This document shows, one piece after another, positions 26,701-36,022 of a stretch of DNA of 64,000 bases. Location: positions 1 through 64,000 of the forward strand of contig JANWXW010000160.1 of NCBI GenBank assembly GCA_025057315.1, written 5' to 3'. The position numbers and the translations under genes were made by a program. The notes under the pieces were generated by a model. The model made no database searches and had not been told where the DNA came from. It was given only the letters and a program-made list of their open reading frames with translations. How positions within the stretch are numbered: the first letter of the stretch is position 1; every line of letters starts with the position of its first letter. The DNA comes from Myxococcota bacterium (GTDB lineage Bacteria > Myxococcota_A > Polyangia > Palsa-1104 > JAEUJZ01).

Positions 26701-27787
26701 TTCGGACAGCTCCCCGGAGGTGGCGGCGATGGCCTGCCTGGCTGCGGGCGAGGTCTTGGCCCGCTGGCCCGGGGCCCGCAACCGGCTGCGGGCGCAGCTG
26801 CTGCAGCTCATCGAGCGCGGGCGTCGCCCCGACGAGGGCAGCGAGATCCAGGCCGCCGCCTGTGTGCGCGCGGCAGGGCGGCTGCGGGAGCTCGCCCTGG
26901 TGCCGCTGCTCATCGAGCTGCTGCGCGAGGGCAACGAGGAACTGGAGCGGCAGGCCGCATGGGCCCTGGGACGCATCGGCGACCGCCGCGCCGCCCTGCC
27001 GCTGCTGCGCGCGGTCTTTCTGAAGCAGGACCCGGTGCGCGAGGCGGCCGTGGCGGCCCTGCTGGCCCTGGGCGCCGAGCGCCCCCCGGAAGAGGCGCCA
27101 TGGCCCGAACCCACGCCCTGGCAGCTCGACCCCCGCCTGCTGCTCGCGCCGCTGCCGCCGCTTCCCCGGGCCGCCAGCCTGGTCTGGCCCGCGGAGGCCC
27201 CCGCAGCCCTGCGCGAGGCCCTGCTGGAGGCGCTGCGCGGGCACCGCGACCTGCGCCTGCGGACGCTGCTGGATCTGCGGGGCGCCGATGGCACCGTGGG
27301 CCTGGGCCCCCTGGAGGCGGAGGTTCGACCCGAGGCGCGCGCCGGGCTGGCCCGCGCGCTCTGGCCCACGCTGAGCGAGCTGGCCTTGGGCGCCGTGCCG
27401 TCTGGGGGCGGGGCGCGGCGGGAGGTGGAGCGGGATGGTACGGTGCGCGCTGCGGCCCTGGCCATCCTGGCCCAGATCTCGGCCGGGCCGGCGCCGCCCG
27501 TGCCACCGGAGGAGGCCGACGAGGTGCTCGCCCGGGTGGCGCTGTCCGATCCGGCAGTGGCGGTGCGCACGGCGGCGGCCGAGCTCCTGGTCCGACGGGC
27601 CAGCAGCCGTGCGCCGACCGTCCTGGCGCAGCTGCTGGCGAGTCCCGATCGGCAGCTGCGCCTGGTGGCCCTGCGCGGCGCGGCAGCGGCCGGAACGCCC
27701 CCCCTGCCCCCGGCCCTGCTGGCCCGGGCGCTGGGGGACCCGGACGGCTACGTCCGCGACGAGGCGCAGCGCCTTGCCCGGCGATAG
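23795..27787 (+). CDS. Large exported TPR and HEAT-repeat protein
   Basis: 1,330 residues. Residues 1-19 are a signal peptide (MHRWLLWAALLALPSPLRAE), so the protein is probably periplasmic. Residues 25-800 are TPR-like repeats (GEADLALREAELLTRIDPGE, AVELYQKALQAEPHNLQIKRG, YRRAIALDDRLLRAHMALARL). Residues 830-1330 are HEAT-type repeats (VAVALLGELGNPAAAPALL, QAAWALGRIGDRRAALPLLRA, RLAAVYGLGRLG), with a Gly-rich loop near residue 895. No catalytic motif was found. It is a likely scaffold. ATG 23795 is chosen because the signal peptide follows at once; text upstream is non-coding. Confidence 0.75.
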   Translation: MHRWLLWAALLALPSPLRAEDWQVTRSPFDPRLVAQLQAELCAHPDDGATLRRLLSLYRRHRSPGHLQTELAERARSSGAPQDLLCAARVARELGQLDEAHTLLLQALDRLQTSRPGRPDRALVLLWLADLALARTPPDTSEGQRRLEEALSSLPAGDPRRPRLLRRLADLCRSEGNLACYEQRLQDLLALGGGAKDPLRRELAEVLGRAGKPKEAIAQWRQLASGLSGPARAEVELRIGEQQEADRDDLAALATYRAALQLLPRDHHLRLDLYERLVQVHRRRDDLPSLLHMLERQWPPGGRGFLEWQLLGRLYDECGQMDQAQAAYRAALLRNPHHIDTRRRLIAVLERSGQTDEVLRQYERLQQDAPGEPRHYLELAERLDRAGQRSRALGVLRRAAARFAGDPSLHSALADLYQRWGEADLALREAELLTRIDPGEEGHIVNLGELYWARGRRDKAEQVWKRLLAHPNRALGQARLADVYAEHAMMGPAVELYQKALQAEPHNLQIKRGLASAYERMNRPRDAAPLWEQIYLAAQGPLQHEARQHLSSLVAKDVRLRAHLATWQQRLRALLERPQSPPPDEVLALGLLCAEASARLGRLAEAEATLASLLGVLRDGPPRAEVLLQLVPLYRQQHKLAEAIAALKEVLSLRPDRQKEIYAQLAELSMQGYRDEEALSYAEQAVTDAQGELRLGELLERKDDVARAIAAYRRAIALDDRLLRAHMALARLHLRQGDLAQAAAMYREVAKKAPQEELVLEAGRKAIDLHEYLGTLPQLVRELTPLAHLYPQKAACRKLLLELYERYAMPLVAQARAGDAEARAELSRLGQSGLKPLSEALVEGDGAEQRVAVALLGELGNPAAAPALLQLAQGPARGGEAARPSAVFNVLAGGARPPVVGGPGSSSDIDLRVGALVQAARLADPRSAPVLARLSQAPERQIRLAAVYGLGRLGPRLGRSEAEAVLRALSDSSPEVAAMACLAAGEVLARWPGARNRLRAQLLQLIERGRRPDEGSEIQAAACVRAAGRLRELALVPLLIELLREGNEELERQAAWALGRIGDRRAALPLLRAVFLKQDPVREAAVAALLALGAERPPEEAPWPEPTPWQLDPRLLLAPLPPLPRAASLVWPAEAPAALREALLEALRGHRDLRLRTLLDLRGADGTVGLGPLEAEVRPEARAGLARALWPTLSELALGAVPSGGGARREVERDGTVRAAALAILAQISAGPAPPVPPEEADEVLARVALSDPAVAVRTAAAELLVRRASSRAPTVLAQLLASPDRQLRLVALRGAAAAGTPPLPPALLARALGDPDGYVRDEAQRLARR

Positions 27788-27808
27788 CGCCAGCTGGGGC
27801 CGGCGGGC

Positions 27809-28774
<966 letters not shown>

Positions 28775-28875
28775 CGGCGGCTTCCAGGTCCCGCAGGGTC
28801 CTTGTGGAGCATACGCCTTTTGGGCCACGAGCTTCCAGGACCACGGGACGGTCCAGGGTACGGACAGCGGGCCGC

Positions 28876-29119
28876 GGTGTCAACCCCAAGCGGTGCGGCG
28901 GCTCACCGTCCCTGCGGAGGGGGCAGGCGGCCCCGCCCTCCGAGCGGCCTGGAGGGGCCTTTCTGGCCTGCAGCCGGGGGGGCGCCCGAGCGCAGACCGA
29001 CCCAACCAGGGTGCCACACGGTGTCACCCTACCGTCCTGCACGGTGGTCCACCACCGGCACCTACGGTATCGGAACAGCGAGCAGACGGTGTCTACCAGG
29101 TGCCATACGGTGTCGAACC
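28876..29119. repeat. Four GGTGTC(N)ACC motifs in an intergenic region
   Basis: The intergenic region 28775-29173 (399 bases, no gene seen) carries GGTGTCAACC at 28876, GGTGTCACC at 29020, GGTGTCTACC at 29088 and GGTGTCGAACC at 29109. Short hairpins lie between them (ACCGT-CCTGC-ACGGT at about 29031; CCACCGTCCAGCAGGGTGG at about 29119). They sit upstream of the HD gene and downstream of the glycosyltransferase; possible operators or remnants of a repeat. Confidence 0.55.
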
Positions 29120-29173
29120 ACCGTCCAGCAGGGTGGTCGCAGCCTGGCGGGGCACCCTGGCCAGCAGGGGTGG

Positions 29174-30541
29174 CTAGGAGCGACCCGCGAGGGGACCCGG
29201 TCGATCCGCGAAATCGCCAGGTAGGTTCACGGCTGGGGCGATCCGGTCCGGGGCCCGCTGGGCCGCTGCCACCGCCAGGCGCATGGCCCGGGCGGCCTCG
29301 CCCGCCACGGCGCGGCGGTGGTAGCGGTGGATGCCGACCGGGGCCGGTGCGGGCGGCGGGGTGCCAGCGACAAAGGCACGCAGCTGGGCTGCCAGGTAGC
29401 TGGCAATGGCCTCCTCGTCCCGGGGCGGCAGCACGGGGCCGAGGTGATGGGCGCGGCACAGGCGTGCCAGCGCCCCCTCGGGGGCCAGGGTGAGCACCGG
29501 TCGGCCCAGGTACATGAGCTCAAAGATCTTGCCCGGATAGATGCGCTCGGCCCCTGGCACCTCGTCCAGCAGGCACAGGCACAGGTGGCAGCGCGACAGC
29601 TCCTGCAGCACCCGCCGGTGGTCCAGGTAGCCCAGCTGCCGCACCCCCAGCGCCTCCATGCCGGCAAAGGCGTCGCGCTCGGTCTGGACGATGCGGCCCA
29701 TAAAGCGGACCTCCAGATGGCGGACCAGCGCCGGCTCGCGGGCCGCAAGGCGCCGGATCGCACCGAGCAGCCCGCGGGGGCTCGTCAGGCGGAACACGGT
29801 GCCGGCGTAGCCCAGCACCAGCCGATCGGTCGGAGGGGCGGGGCGCTCCTGCGGGAAGTCATCCGGGTCGTAGCCGTTGGGGACGGTCAGGACCTGCTCG
29901 GGGCGGAGAAAGCGAAAGCGTCCCAGCAGCGCCTGGCGGAACTCGGGCGTGGCCGTGGTGACGACGTGGGCGCAGCGCAGCAGGGTTTCCTCCAGGGCCG
30001 GCCCCAGCAGGGCCCCCAGGCCCGAGGCGCCCATCTCGTAGCTGGAGCAGGTGCTCCACTCGTCGCGGTAGTCGAGCACCACGGCGCGGCGGGCCAGGCG
30101 CACCAGGGGCGCCAGCAGGAACTGGGAAAAGGGCGGCGCGCTGATCAAGACCACCTCCGGGCCCGGGCGACGTAGCAGCTCACGGACCAAGGTCGCAGCG
30201 GCCCCCGGCTGCCACAGCAGCTGCGCATCGGGCAAGAGCAGCCCCCGGGCAGCGCGCGCCAGCTGGCCCCGGAGCCCCCCCTGCCCTCCGGCCTGGGCCG
30301 TCCAGGCCGCGCCCTTGACCGCGTAGCCCGGCTCCAGCGTGGGAGCGCGCAGCACGCGCAGCGAGGGCGGCAGCTCGGCCAGCAGCGTCTCGTCGCGCAC
30401 CGGCACCGAGGGGTTGCTGACCGTCAGCACGGACGGCACCACGCCGTGCTCGGGCAGGTACTTGACCAGCTTGGCGACGCGCTGCACACCCGCGCCGCCC
30501 ACAGGTGGGAAGCTGTAGGAGACCAAAAGAGCCCTGAGCAT
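29174..30541 (-). CDS. GT4-type glycosyltransferase
   Basis: 455 residues, GT-B fold. The N-terminal domain starts ALLVSYSFPPVGGAGVQRVAK, typical of enzymes that add sugars to capsules or lipopolysaccharide. The C-terminal domain begins RLVLGYAGTVF and has the donor-site region MGRIVQTERDAF, LDEVPGAERIYPGKIFELMYLGRPVL with the Glu of the EX7E-type motif. No membrane segment. ATG 30541 is used because the conserved text starts there (ATG 30559 is an alternative). It is 33 bases behind the HD-GYP gene and may share its transcript. Donor and acceptor cannot be told. Confidence 0.85.
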   Translation of the reverse strand: MLRALLVSYSFPPVGGAGVQRVAKLVKYLPEHGVVPSVLTVSNPSVPVRDETLLAELPPSLRVLRAPTLEPGYAVKGAAWTAQAGGQGGLRGQLARAARGLLLPDAQLLWQPGAAATLVRELLRRPGPEVVLISAPPFSQFLLAPLVRLARRAVVLDYRDEWSTCSSYEMGASGLGALLGPALEETLLRCAHVVTTATPEFRQALLGRFRFLRPEQVLTVPNGYDPDDFPQERPAPPTDRLVLGYAGTVFRLTSPRGLLGAIRRLAAREPALVRHLEVRFMGRIVQTERDAFAGMEALGVRQLGYLDHRRVLQELSRCHLCLCLLDEVPGAERIYPGKIFELMYLGRPVLTLAPEGALARLCRAHHLGPVLPPRDEEAIASYLAAQLRAFVAGTPPPAPAPVGIHRYHRRAVAGEAARAMRLAVAAAQRAPDRIAPAVNLPGDFADRPGPLAGRS

Positions 30542-30574
30542 CGTTCCATAGATAGCCATCGCCCGGTGCGCCGG

Positions 30575-31642
30575 CTACTGGCCAGAGGTCCCCAGGCCCC
30601 GGGTGAGAAACAGATCCACCAGGGCCGGGTCAAACTGGAGGCCGGCCTGGCGGCGCAGGGCCTGCTCGCACGCCTGGGGGCTGAGGGCGCGCTGGTAGGG
30701 CCGGTCCGTGGCCATGGCATCGTAGGCATCGGCCAGGCACACGATGCGCGCGGCCAAGGGGATGTCCTCGCCGCGAAGCCCATCTGGGTAGCCGGTGCCG
30801 TCCCACCGCTCGTGGTGGTTGCGCACACACGGCACCAGGGGCTTGAGCATCTCGAGCTGAGAGGCGATCTGAGAGCCCACCAGCGGATGCTGCCGCATGT
30901 GGGCCCACTCCTCCGCATCGAGCGGTCCGGGCTTGAGCAGCACCTGGTCGCGGATGCCGATCTTGCCGATGTCGTGCAGGAAGGCGCCGAACTCGACCAG
31001 CTGGAGCTCGCTGCCGGATAGCCCGGCCTCGCGGCCCAGGGTCAGGGCATAGACCGCGACCCGACCGCAGTGGCCCTTGGTGTAGGCGTCTTTGGCCTCA
31101 ATGGCCTCGGCCAAGCCGAGGATGGCCTGGCGCGCGGCGGCTTGCAGGCGCTCGTAGGCCAGCTCCAGCTCCCGCGTCCGCTCGCGGACCACCACGTCGA
31201 GCAGCTTCTCGCGCCGCTGCAGCTTGATGTGCTCGCTGTGGAGCCGACGGACCAGGTCCTGCTGCTCTCGCTCCAGTCGCCACAGGCGCAGGGCTTCGCG
31301 CACCGTGCCGGGCAGCTGCCACCACTGTCCAGAACCGCCCAGGAAGCGGAAGATGCGCCCCGGAGCCAGGTCTTCCAGGGCCATGGCTGCCTCCTCCTGG
31401 ACGTTCAGCAGCACCAGCAGCGCATCGGGTGCGGCGGCGGCCAGCTCGGCCAGCAGGCGTCCACCCTCCAGGTCTGGATGCTGACCATCCAGGACCACCA
31501 CGGCATAGTCGCCCTCGTGCAGCCGGCGTCGGGCTTCCTGGGCGCTGCAGACGGCGTCGACCTCCAGATGAGCCGTCAGGTAGGCTCGGATCTCGGCCAG
31601 CGTGGCCGCGCTGCCGTGAACCAGGAGGATAGGCGCGGACAC
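30575..31642 (-). CDS. HD-GYP phosphodiesterase with degenerate receiver domain
   Basis: 355 residues from GTG 31642. Residues 1-115 are receiver-like: Asp52 in VVVLDGQHPDLEGG is kept but the acidic pair is missing (ILLVHGSA), so phosphorylation is doubtful. A coiled-coil linker follows (EREQQDLVRRLHSEHIKLQRREKLL is its core). The HD-GYP domain holds TKGHCGRVAVYA, FGAFLHDIGKIGIRD and HHERWDGTGYPDG, as in enzymes that hydrolyse c-di-GMP. The more upstream ATG at 31666 would overlap the hflX start codon on the other strand, so GTG 31642 is preferred. Confidence 0.85.
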   Translation of the reverse strand: MSAPILLVHGSAATLAEIRAYLTAHLEVDAVCSAQEARRRLHEGDYAVVVLDGQHPDLEGGRLLAELAAAAPDALLVLLNVQEEAAMALEDLAPGRIFRFLGGSGQWWQLPGTVREALRLWRLEREQQDLVRRLHSEHIKLQRREKLLDVVVRERTRELELAYERLQAAARQAILGLAEAIEAKDAYTKGHCGRVAVYALTLGREAGLSGSELQLVEFGAFLHDIGKIGIRDQVLLKPGPLDAEEWAHMRQHPLVGSQIASQLEMLKPLVPCVRNHHERWDGTGYPDGLRGEDIPLAARIVCLADAYDAMATDRPYQRALSPQACEQALRRQAGLQFDPALVDLFLTRGLGTSGQ

Positions 31643-31664
31643 AAGTATTATTGTATCACCAAGC

Positions 31665-33395
31665 ATGCTCCCCATCTCGGGCCATACCAGCGGCCTTAAG
31701 CCCAGCGAGCTGCGCTTGCTGGAACGCATCTACCGTCGTCGCGTGGACCCCCGCGAGGTGGTCTCCGAGGAGTTGGCGGCGTTTCTGTGCCACTGCTCCC
31801 ATGTGCTGGGGCGGCAAGTGGGTGTGCTCATCGATCGGAGCGGGGCCATAGTCCACGTGGTGGTGGGCGATATGCACCGGCTGTACCTGCCTGATCTGGG
31901 TCGGCACCGGGCCAGCCGCAGCCGGTTCCGCGGCCTGCGCCTGGTGCACACGCATCTTAAGAGCGAGCCGCTCAGCCGCGATGACCTGGTGGACCTGGCC
32001 AAGCTGCGCCTGGACCTGGTGGCTGCCATCGGCATGCGCTCGGATGGAAGGCCGGGGCTGCTGATGGCGGCGCACCTGCTGCCAGACAACCCCGAGCAGC
32101 AGCTGTGGCGCGAGCTGCCGCCCCAGCCGGTGCACCGCATGAACCTCCGCTTCGATGCGCTCATCTCCGCGCTGGAGGAGGAGTGGGCGCGGCGCTCCGG
32201 GCCGTTGCCGGTCGACGGCGGGGACCGAGCGGTGGTGGTGCAGGTGGTGCTGACCACGCGACACGGTCAGCGGGGGGCCATCTCGTCGGAACAGGAGGCA
32301 GAGCAGCGGGGTGCTGAGCTGCGCGCCTTGTGCCGCACCGCCGGGCTGGAGGTGCTCGATGTCGTGCGGCAGCAGCGGGCGGTGGGCGACCCGCGCTTTC
32401 TGCTGGGCAAGGGGAAGCTCGACGAGGTGGTGATGCGGGCTATGCAGCGCGACGCCACCCTGCTGGTCTTCGACCCGGACCTTACGCCGGCCCAGGCGCG
32501 CGCCATCAGCGATGCCACCGAGCTGAAGGTCATCGACCGCACCATGCTCATTTTGGATATCTTTGCGCAGCACGCCCGCAGCCGAGACGGCAAGCTGCAG
32601 GTGGAGCTAGCGCAGCTAAAGTACACGCTGCCGCGGCTGGTGGAAAAGAACACCATGATGTCGCGGCTGACCGGGGGCATCGGCGGGCGCGGGCCGGGCG
32701 AGACGAAGCTGGAGATCAACCGGCGCCGCGTGCGCGAGCGCATCACGCTGCTAGAGCGCGAAATCGCCCAGCTGTCGCGCCGGCGGCAGGAGCGACGGAA
32801 GCGGCGGAGGCGGCGCGAGCTGCCGGTGGTGGCGATTGTGGGCTACACCAATGCGGGCAAGTCCACGCTGTTTAACACGCTGACCCACGGGTCGGTGCTG
32901 GTGGCTGACCAGCTGTTTGCCACGCTGGACCCGACCAGCCGCAGGCTACGCTTCCCGGATGAGCGGGAGATCATCCTGACAGACACCGTGGGTTTCATCC
33001 GCGACCTGCCGGCGGATCTGGTCAACGCCTTTCGCGCGACGCTGGAGGAGCTGGACGAGGCCGACCTGCTGCTGCACCTGGTGGATGCCAGCGACCCGGC
33101 GTGCGCGGCACAAAAAGCCGCAGTGGAGCGCATCCTGGCCGAGCTGGGCCTGGCCGATACGCCGCGGCTGGTGGTCTACAACAAGATCGACGCGCTAAGC
33201 CCCGAGCAGTGGCAGCTGCTGCCGACCGAGCGGGAGGCGGTGGCGCTGTCGGCGCATGACCCCGAGACGGTGCGGCCCCTGCTGCTGGCGCTGGAGCAGG
33301 CCCTGAACCAGGTCGCCTGCAGGCGCAGCTGGGGGCGGCGCTGGGGGGCGGCTACGGCTGCGACTGGGCTCGCTGCGCACGCCGCATCTGGATGA
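31665..33395 (+). CDS. hflX: GTPase HflX
   Basis: 576 residues. HflX binds the ribosome and splits stalled 70S particles under stress. It has the long N-terminal extension of some bacteria (SGLKPSELRLLERIYRRRVDP), the glycine-rich HflX signature (DPRFLLGKGKLDEV; GGIGGRGPGETKLEINRR), an Arg/Lys-rich linker and the G domain: P-loop GYTNAGKST from residue 393, G3 DTVGFIRDLP, G4 YNKIDAL. The 3' end overlaps the convergent response-regulator gene by 44 bases. Its start lies 22 bases from the divergent HD-GYP start; no clear ribosome site precedes it. Confidence 0.93.
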   Translation: MLPISGHTSGLKPSELRLLERIYRRRVDPREVVSEELAAFLCHCSHVLGRQVGVLIDRSGAIVHVVVGDMHRLYLPDLGRHRASRSRFRGLRLVHTHLKSEPLSRDDLVDLAKLRLDLVAAIGMRSDGRPGLLMAAHLLPDNPEQQLWRELPPQPVHRMNLRFDALISALEEEWARRSGPLPVDGGDRAVVVQVVLTTRHGQRGAISSEQEAEQRGAELRALCRTAGLEVLDVVRQQRAVGDPRFLLGKGKLDEVVMRAMQRDATLLVFDPDLTPAQARAISDATELKVIDRTMLILDIFAQHARSRDGKLQVELAQLKYTLPRLVEKNTMMSRLTGGIGGRGPGETKLEINRRRVRERITLLEREIAQLSRRRQERRKRRRRRELPVVAIVGYTNAGKSTLFNTLTHGSVLVADQLFATLDPTSRRLRFPDEREIILTDTVGFIRDLPADLVNAFRATLEELDEADLLLHLVDASDPACAAQKAAVERILAELGLADTPRLVVYNKIDALSPEQWQLLPTEREAVALSAHDPETVRPLLLALEQALNQVACRRSWGRRWGAATAATGLAAHAASG

Positions 33396-33774
33396 CGCGG
33401 GCGATTTTGCCCTCTAGGTCGGCGAAGTCGAAGGGCTTGTCGACGAAGTCGTCGGCGCCGTAGATGGGCGAGGTCATCTCGTTGATCTTTTCGCCAATGG
33501 CCGTCAGCATCACGATGCCGATGTTTGCCAGCTCCTGCTGCGGGCTGGCGCGCAGTTCGCGGGCCACCTCCCAGCCGTTTTTGCCCGGCATCATCACATC
33601 GAGCAGGATCAGATCGGGCCGGTGCGTGCGGGCCATCTGGAGCGTCTGCAGGCCATCGGAGGCCTCCAGCGTGGTGTAGCCACGCCGCTGGAGCCGAATG
33701 GACAGCATCGTCAAGATCTCAGGGTCGTCGTCGGCAATGAGGATCGTCCCCTTGGGCTCGGCGGCTGTGGCCAT
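33352..33774 (-). CDS. Single-domain response regulator
   Basis: 140 residues, only a receiver domain (CheY-like). Acidic residues in LIADDDPEI, phospho-Asp59 in LILLDVMMPGKNG, Thr in VMLTAIG and Lys in VDKPFDF are all present, so it should be phosphorylatable. The insert EKINEMTSPIYGADDFVDKP before the last helix is typical of a myxobacterial CheY-like group (impression). No output domain; it may act as a phosphate carrier or bind a partner. ATG 33774 is used (a second Met at 33780 is possible). Convergent overlap with hflX. Confidence 0.85.
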   Translation of the reverse strand: MATAAEPKGTILIADDDPEILTMLSIRLQRRGYTTLEASDGLQTLQMARTHRPDLILLDVMMPGKNGWEVARELRASPQQELANIGIVMLTAIGEKINEMTSPIYGADDFVDKPFDFADLEGKIARVIQMRRAQRAQSQP

Positions 33775-33797
33775 GTACACACCCTAGCCCGGTGCGC

Positions 33798-33825
33798 TTG
33801 ACAGGTCAAGAGAAGGGGCTACAAA
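33798..33825 (+). promoter_or_regulatory. Promoter-like site with palindrome before the DUF362 gene
   Basis: TTGACA (33798-33803), 16-base spacer, TACAAA (33820-33825), with the start ATG at 33833, which would give a leaderless or nearly leaderless mRNA. The -35 box lies in a palindrome CTTGACAGGTCAAG (33797-33810) that could be an operator. GAGGGG just before the ATG could instead serve as ribosome site for a longer transcript. Confidence 0.4.
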
Positions 33826-33832
33826 GAGGGGC

Positions 33833-34990
33833 ATGTTGCGATCGAGGGTGGCTGTGCTCCGCGTGTCGCCGGACCAAGTGCTGGCACAGATCGAGCGGCT
33901 GTGCCAGCTGGCCGGTCTGAAGCAGGCGCTGGCGCCGTCCACGCCGACGATTCTGAAGGACAACATCTCCTGGCATTATCCGTTCCCCGGAGCCAACACC
34001 ACACCTTGGCAGCTGGAGGGGACGATTCGGGCGCTGCGCGCGGCGGGGCTGACCGAGCTGTCCTGTGTGCAGAACAAGACGGTGGTGACCAACGCCTTCA
34101 AGGGGGAGGACCTGAACCACTACCTGCCCATCTTTCGGGCTTACGGTGTGCCGGTGCTTTACAACTTCAGGGAGCAGGACATGCGCTGGGTGCGCTACGA
34201 GCCCCGGGCGCGCATGCGCGTGCTGCACCGCATCTATCGGTCGGGGATTTATCTGCCTGATTATTTTTTTGGCAAAAACATCGTTCACCTGCCGACGGTC
34301 AAGTGCCACATCTACACGACCACCACCGGGGCCATGAAGAACGCCTTTGGGGGCCTGCTGAGCACGCACCGGCACTACACGCACTCCTGGATTCACGAGA
34401 CGCTGGTGGACCTGCTGGCGATCCAGAAGGAGATTCACACGGGGCTATTTGCGGTCATGGACGGCACGACGGCGGGCAACGGCCCCGGGCCGCGGACCAT
34501 GATCCCGGTGGTCAAAAACGTCATGCTGGCGTCGCAGGACCAGGTGGCCATCGATGCCATCGCGGCCAAGATGATGGGCTTTGATCCGATGAGCATCCCC
34601 TACATCCGCCTGGCGCATGAGGACGGGCTGGGGGTGGGGCGGCCCGAGGAGATCGAGATCGTCGGGGATGAAGATGCAGCCCGTGAGTCGTGGGGGTTCC
34701 ACGTCGGTGACAACCTGGCCTCGCGGGTGGGAGACGTGATGTGGTTTGGGCCGCTCAAGGGGCTGCAAAAGCTGTTTTTCCACACGCCGCTGGTGCACCT
34801 GTTTGTGGCAGGCTCGGAGATTTACCACGACTACCTGCGCTGGCCGCTGCACGATCGGGCTGTGTTCCAGCGCTGGCAGCGAGAGACGGCCTGGGGGGCA
34901 ATGTTTGCGCGCTACAGTCAGGGTCCGCTCGACCCGCCGAGCAGGGAGCCCGCGGGGACTGCCCAGTCGGCGGCCCCGGTGCCGGCGTGA
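33833..34990 (+). CDS. DUF362 domain protein
   Basis: 385 residues. The text KDNISWHYPFPGANTTPWQLEGTI, ELSCVQNKTVVTN, NIVHLPTVKCHIYTTTTGAMKN and AVMDGTTAGNGPGPRTMIP is that of DUF362, a family of unknown function often next to iron-sulfur proteins. No Cys cluster is present here, so it is not the ferredoxin-fused type. The C-terminus adds a hydrophilic tail. Its stop overlaps the GTG of the next gene (GTGA). A lipid or wall-related role is suggested by that neighbour (weak inference). Confidence 0.8.
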   Translation: MLRSRVAVLRVSPDQVLAQIERLCQLAGLKQALAPSTPTILKDNISWHYPFPGANTTPWQLEGTIRALRAAGLTELSCVQNKTVVTNAFKGEDLNHYLPIFRAYGVPVLYNFREQDMRWVRYEPRARMRVLHRIYRSGIYLPDYFFGKNIVHLPTVKCHIYTTTTGAMKNAFGGLLSTHRHYTHSWIHETLVDLLAIQKEIHTGLFAVMDGTTAGNGPGPRTMIPVVKNVMLASQDQVAIDAIAAKMMGFDPMSIPYIRLAHEDGLGVGRPEEIEIVGDEDAARESWGFHVGDNLASRVGDVMWFGPLKGLQKLFFHTPLVHLFVAGSEIYHDYLRWPLHDRAVFQRWQRETAWGAMFARYSQGPLDPPSREPAGTAQSAAPVPA

Positions 34991-35985
34991 GTCGCCTGGG
35001 ACGTGGGCTGGTCCTGACGACCCTGCTGGCGGCAGCGGCCTACGCTCTTATCGCTGCTGCCTGGGGCGACCTGTCGCGCGTGGGGGGCTACCTGGTGCGC
35101 TTTCCGCTGCTGCCGCTGGCTGGCGCGGCGCTGCTGGCGTCGCTCAACTATGCCTTCCGGTTCTGGCGCTGGCAGCTGTACTTGACGGAGCTTTCTGTTG
35201 CTGTGCCGGTGCTGCCGTCGCTGGCCATCTTTCTGGCCGGTTTCTCGCTGACGCTGACGCCGGGCAAGGTCGGCGAGGTGCTCAAGTCCTACCTGCTGCG
35301 GGCGCGCCATGGGGTGCCGCTGGCGCGCACCGCGCCCATCGTCGTGGCCGAACGCCTCACGGACCTGCTGGCGCTGCTGCTGCTCGGTTTGTGCGGCGCC
35401 GGGTCGCTCATGGGTCGGGGCGAGCTTTGGCTCACCGGCGTGGGCTTTGCTTTGTGCGCGCTTGTGCTGGGCACTGTGGCCTCGCGGCGCCTGGCCCACG
35501 GTGCCATCCGGCTGCTGGGGCATCTGCTACCGGGTGGGTTGCGGCAGCGTCTGCTGCCACGGGTGCAGGCGTTTTACGATGCCGCGGCGCTGTTGCTCCG
35601 TCCCCGGCCCCTTGGCTGGGCGGTGCTGCTCGCGGTGGCCGCCTGGATGTGCGAGTGCGTGGCCTTCCTGGTCATCCTGCGCACCTTTGCCGGGGTCCAT
35701 TCGTCTTTGCTGACCGCAACCTTCATCTACGCCATGACGACCGTCGCCGGGGCGCTGGCTTTTGTCCCCGGAGGTCTCGGCGTGACCGAGGGGGGAATGG
35801 CCCTGCTGATTGTCCGGCTGTGCCCGGGTGCTGACGAGTCGGTGGCGGTGGCAGCGACGCTGCTGGTGCGGCTGGTGACGCTGTGGTTTGCGGTGGGCTT
35901 GGGGTTGGTGGCGCTGCTGCTGCTGCGTCGCATCGGCGGGGTGGCGGTGAATCTCGATGAGCTGGGCCCCCTGCAGAGCGCATAA
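34987..35985 (+). CDS. Flippase-like integral membrane protein (lysylphosphatidylglycerol synthase TM family)
   Basis: 332 residues, about eight membrane segments. The family (UPF0104/LPG_synthase_TM, PF03706) is recognised by SLNYAFRFWRWQLYL, FLAGFSLTLTPGKVGEVLKSYLL, RTAPIVVAERLTDLLALLLL and AGALAFVPGGLGVTEGGMALLI. Members flip or hold lipid-linked substrates; the soluble synthase domain of MprF is absent, so lysyl transfer is not expected. GTG 34987 overlaps the previous stop, indicating coupling. The gene for a small coiled-coil protein follows after 37 bases. Confidence 0.87.
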   Translation: MSRLGRGLVLTTLLAAAAYALIAAAWGDLSRVGGYLVRFPLLPLAGAALLASLNYAFRFWRWQLYLTELSVAVPVLPSLAIFLAGFSLTLTPGKVGEVLKSYLLRARHGVPLARTAPIVVAERLTDLLALLLLGLCGAGSLMGRGELWLTGVGFALCALVLGTVASRRLAHGAIRLLGHLLPGGLRQRLLPRVQAFYDAAALLLRPRPLGWAVLLAVAAWMCECVAFLVILRTFAGVHSSLLTATFIYAMTTVAGALAFVPGGLGVTEGGMALLIVRLCPGADESVAVAATLLVRLVTLWFAVGLGLVALLLLRRIGGVAVNLDELGPLQSA

Positions 35986-36022
35986 ATTGACGCTGTGGGC
36001 AAACTCCCTTACCTACAGCAAC

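Noticed and set aside
34741..34986. Earlier start for the flippase-like protein
   Set aside because: That stretch is the coding end of the DUF362 gene in another frame; GTG 34987 overlaps its stop in the usual coupled manner.
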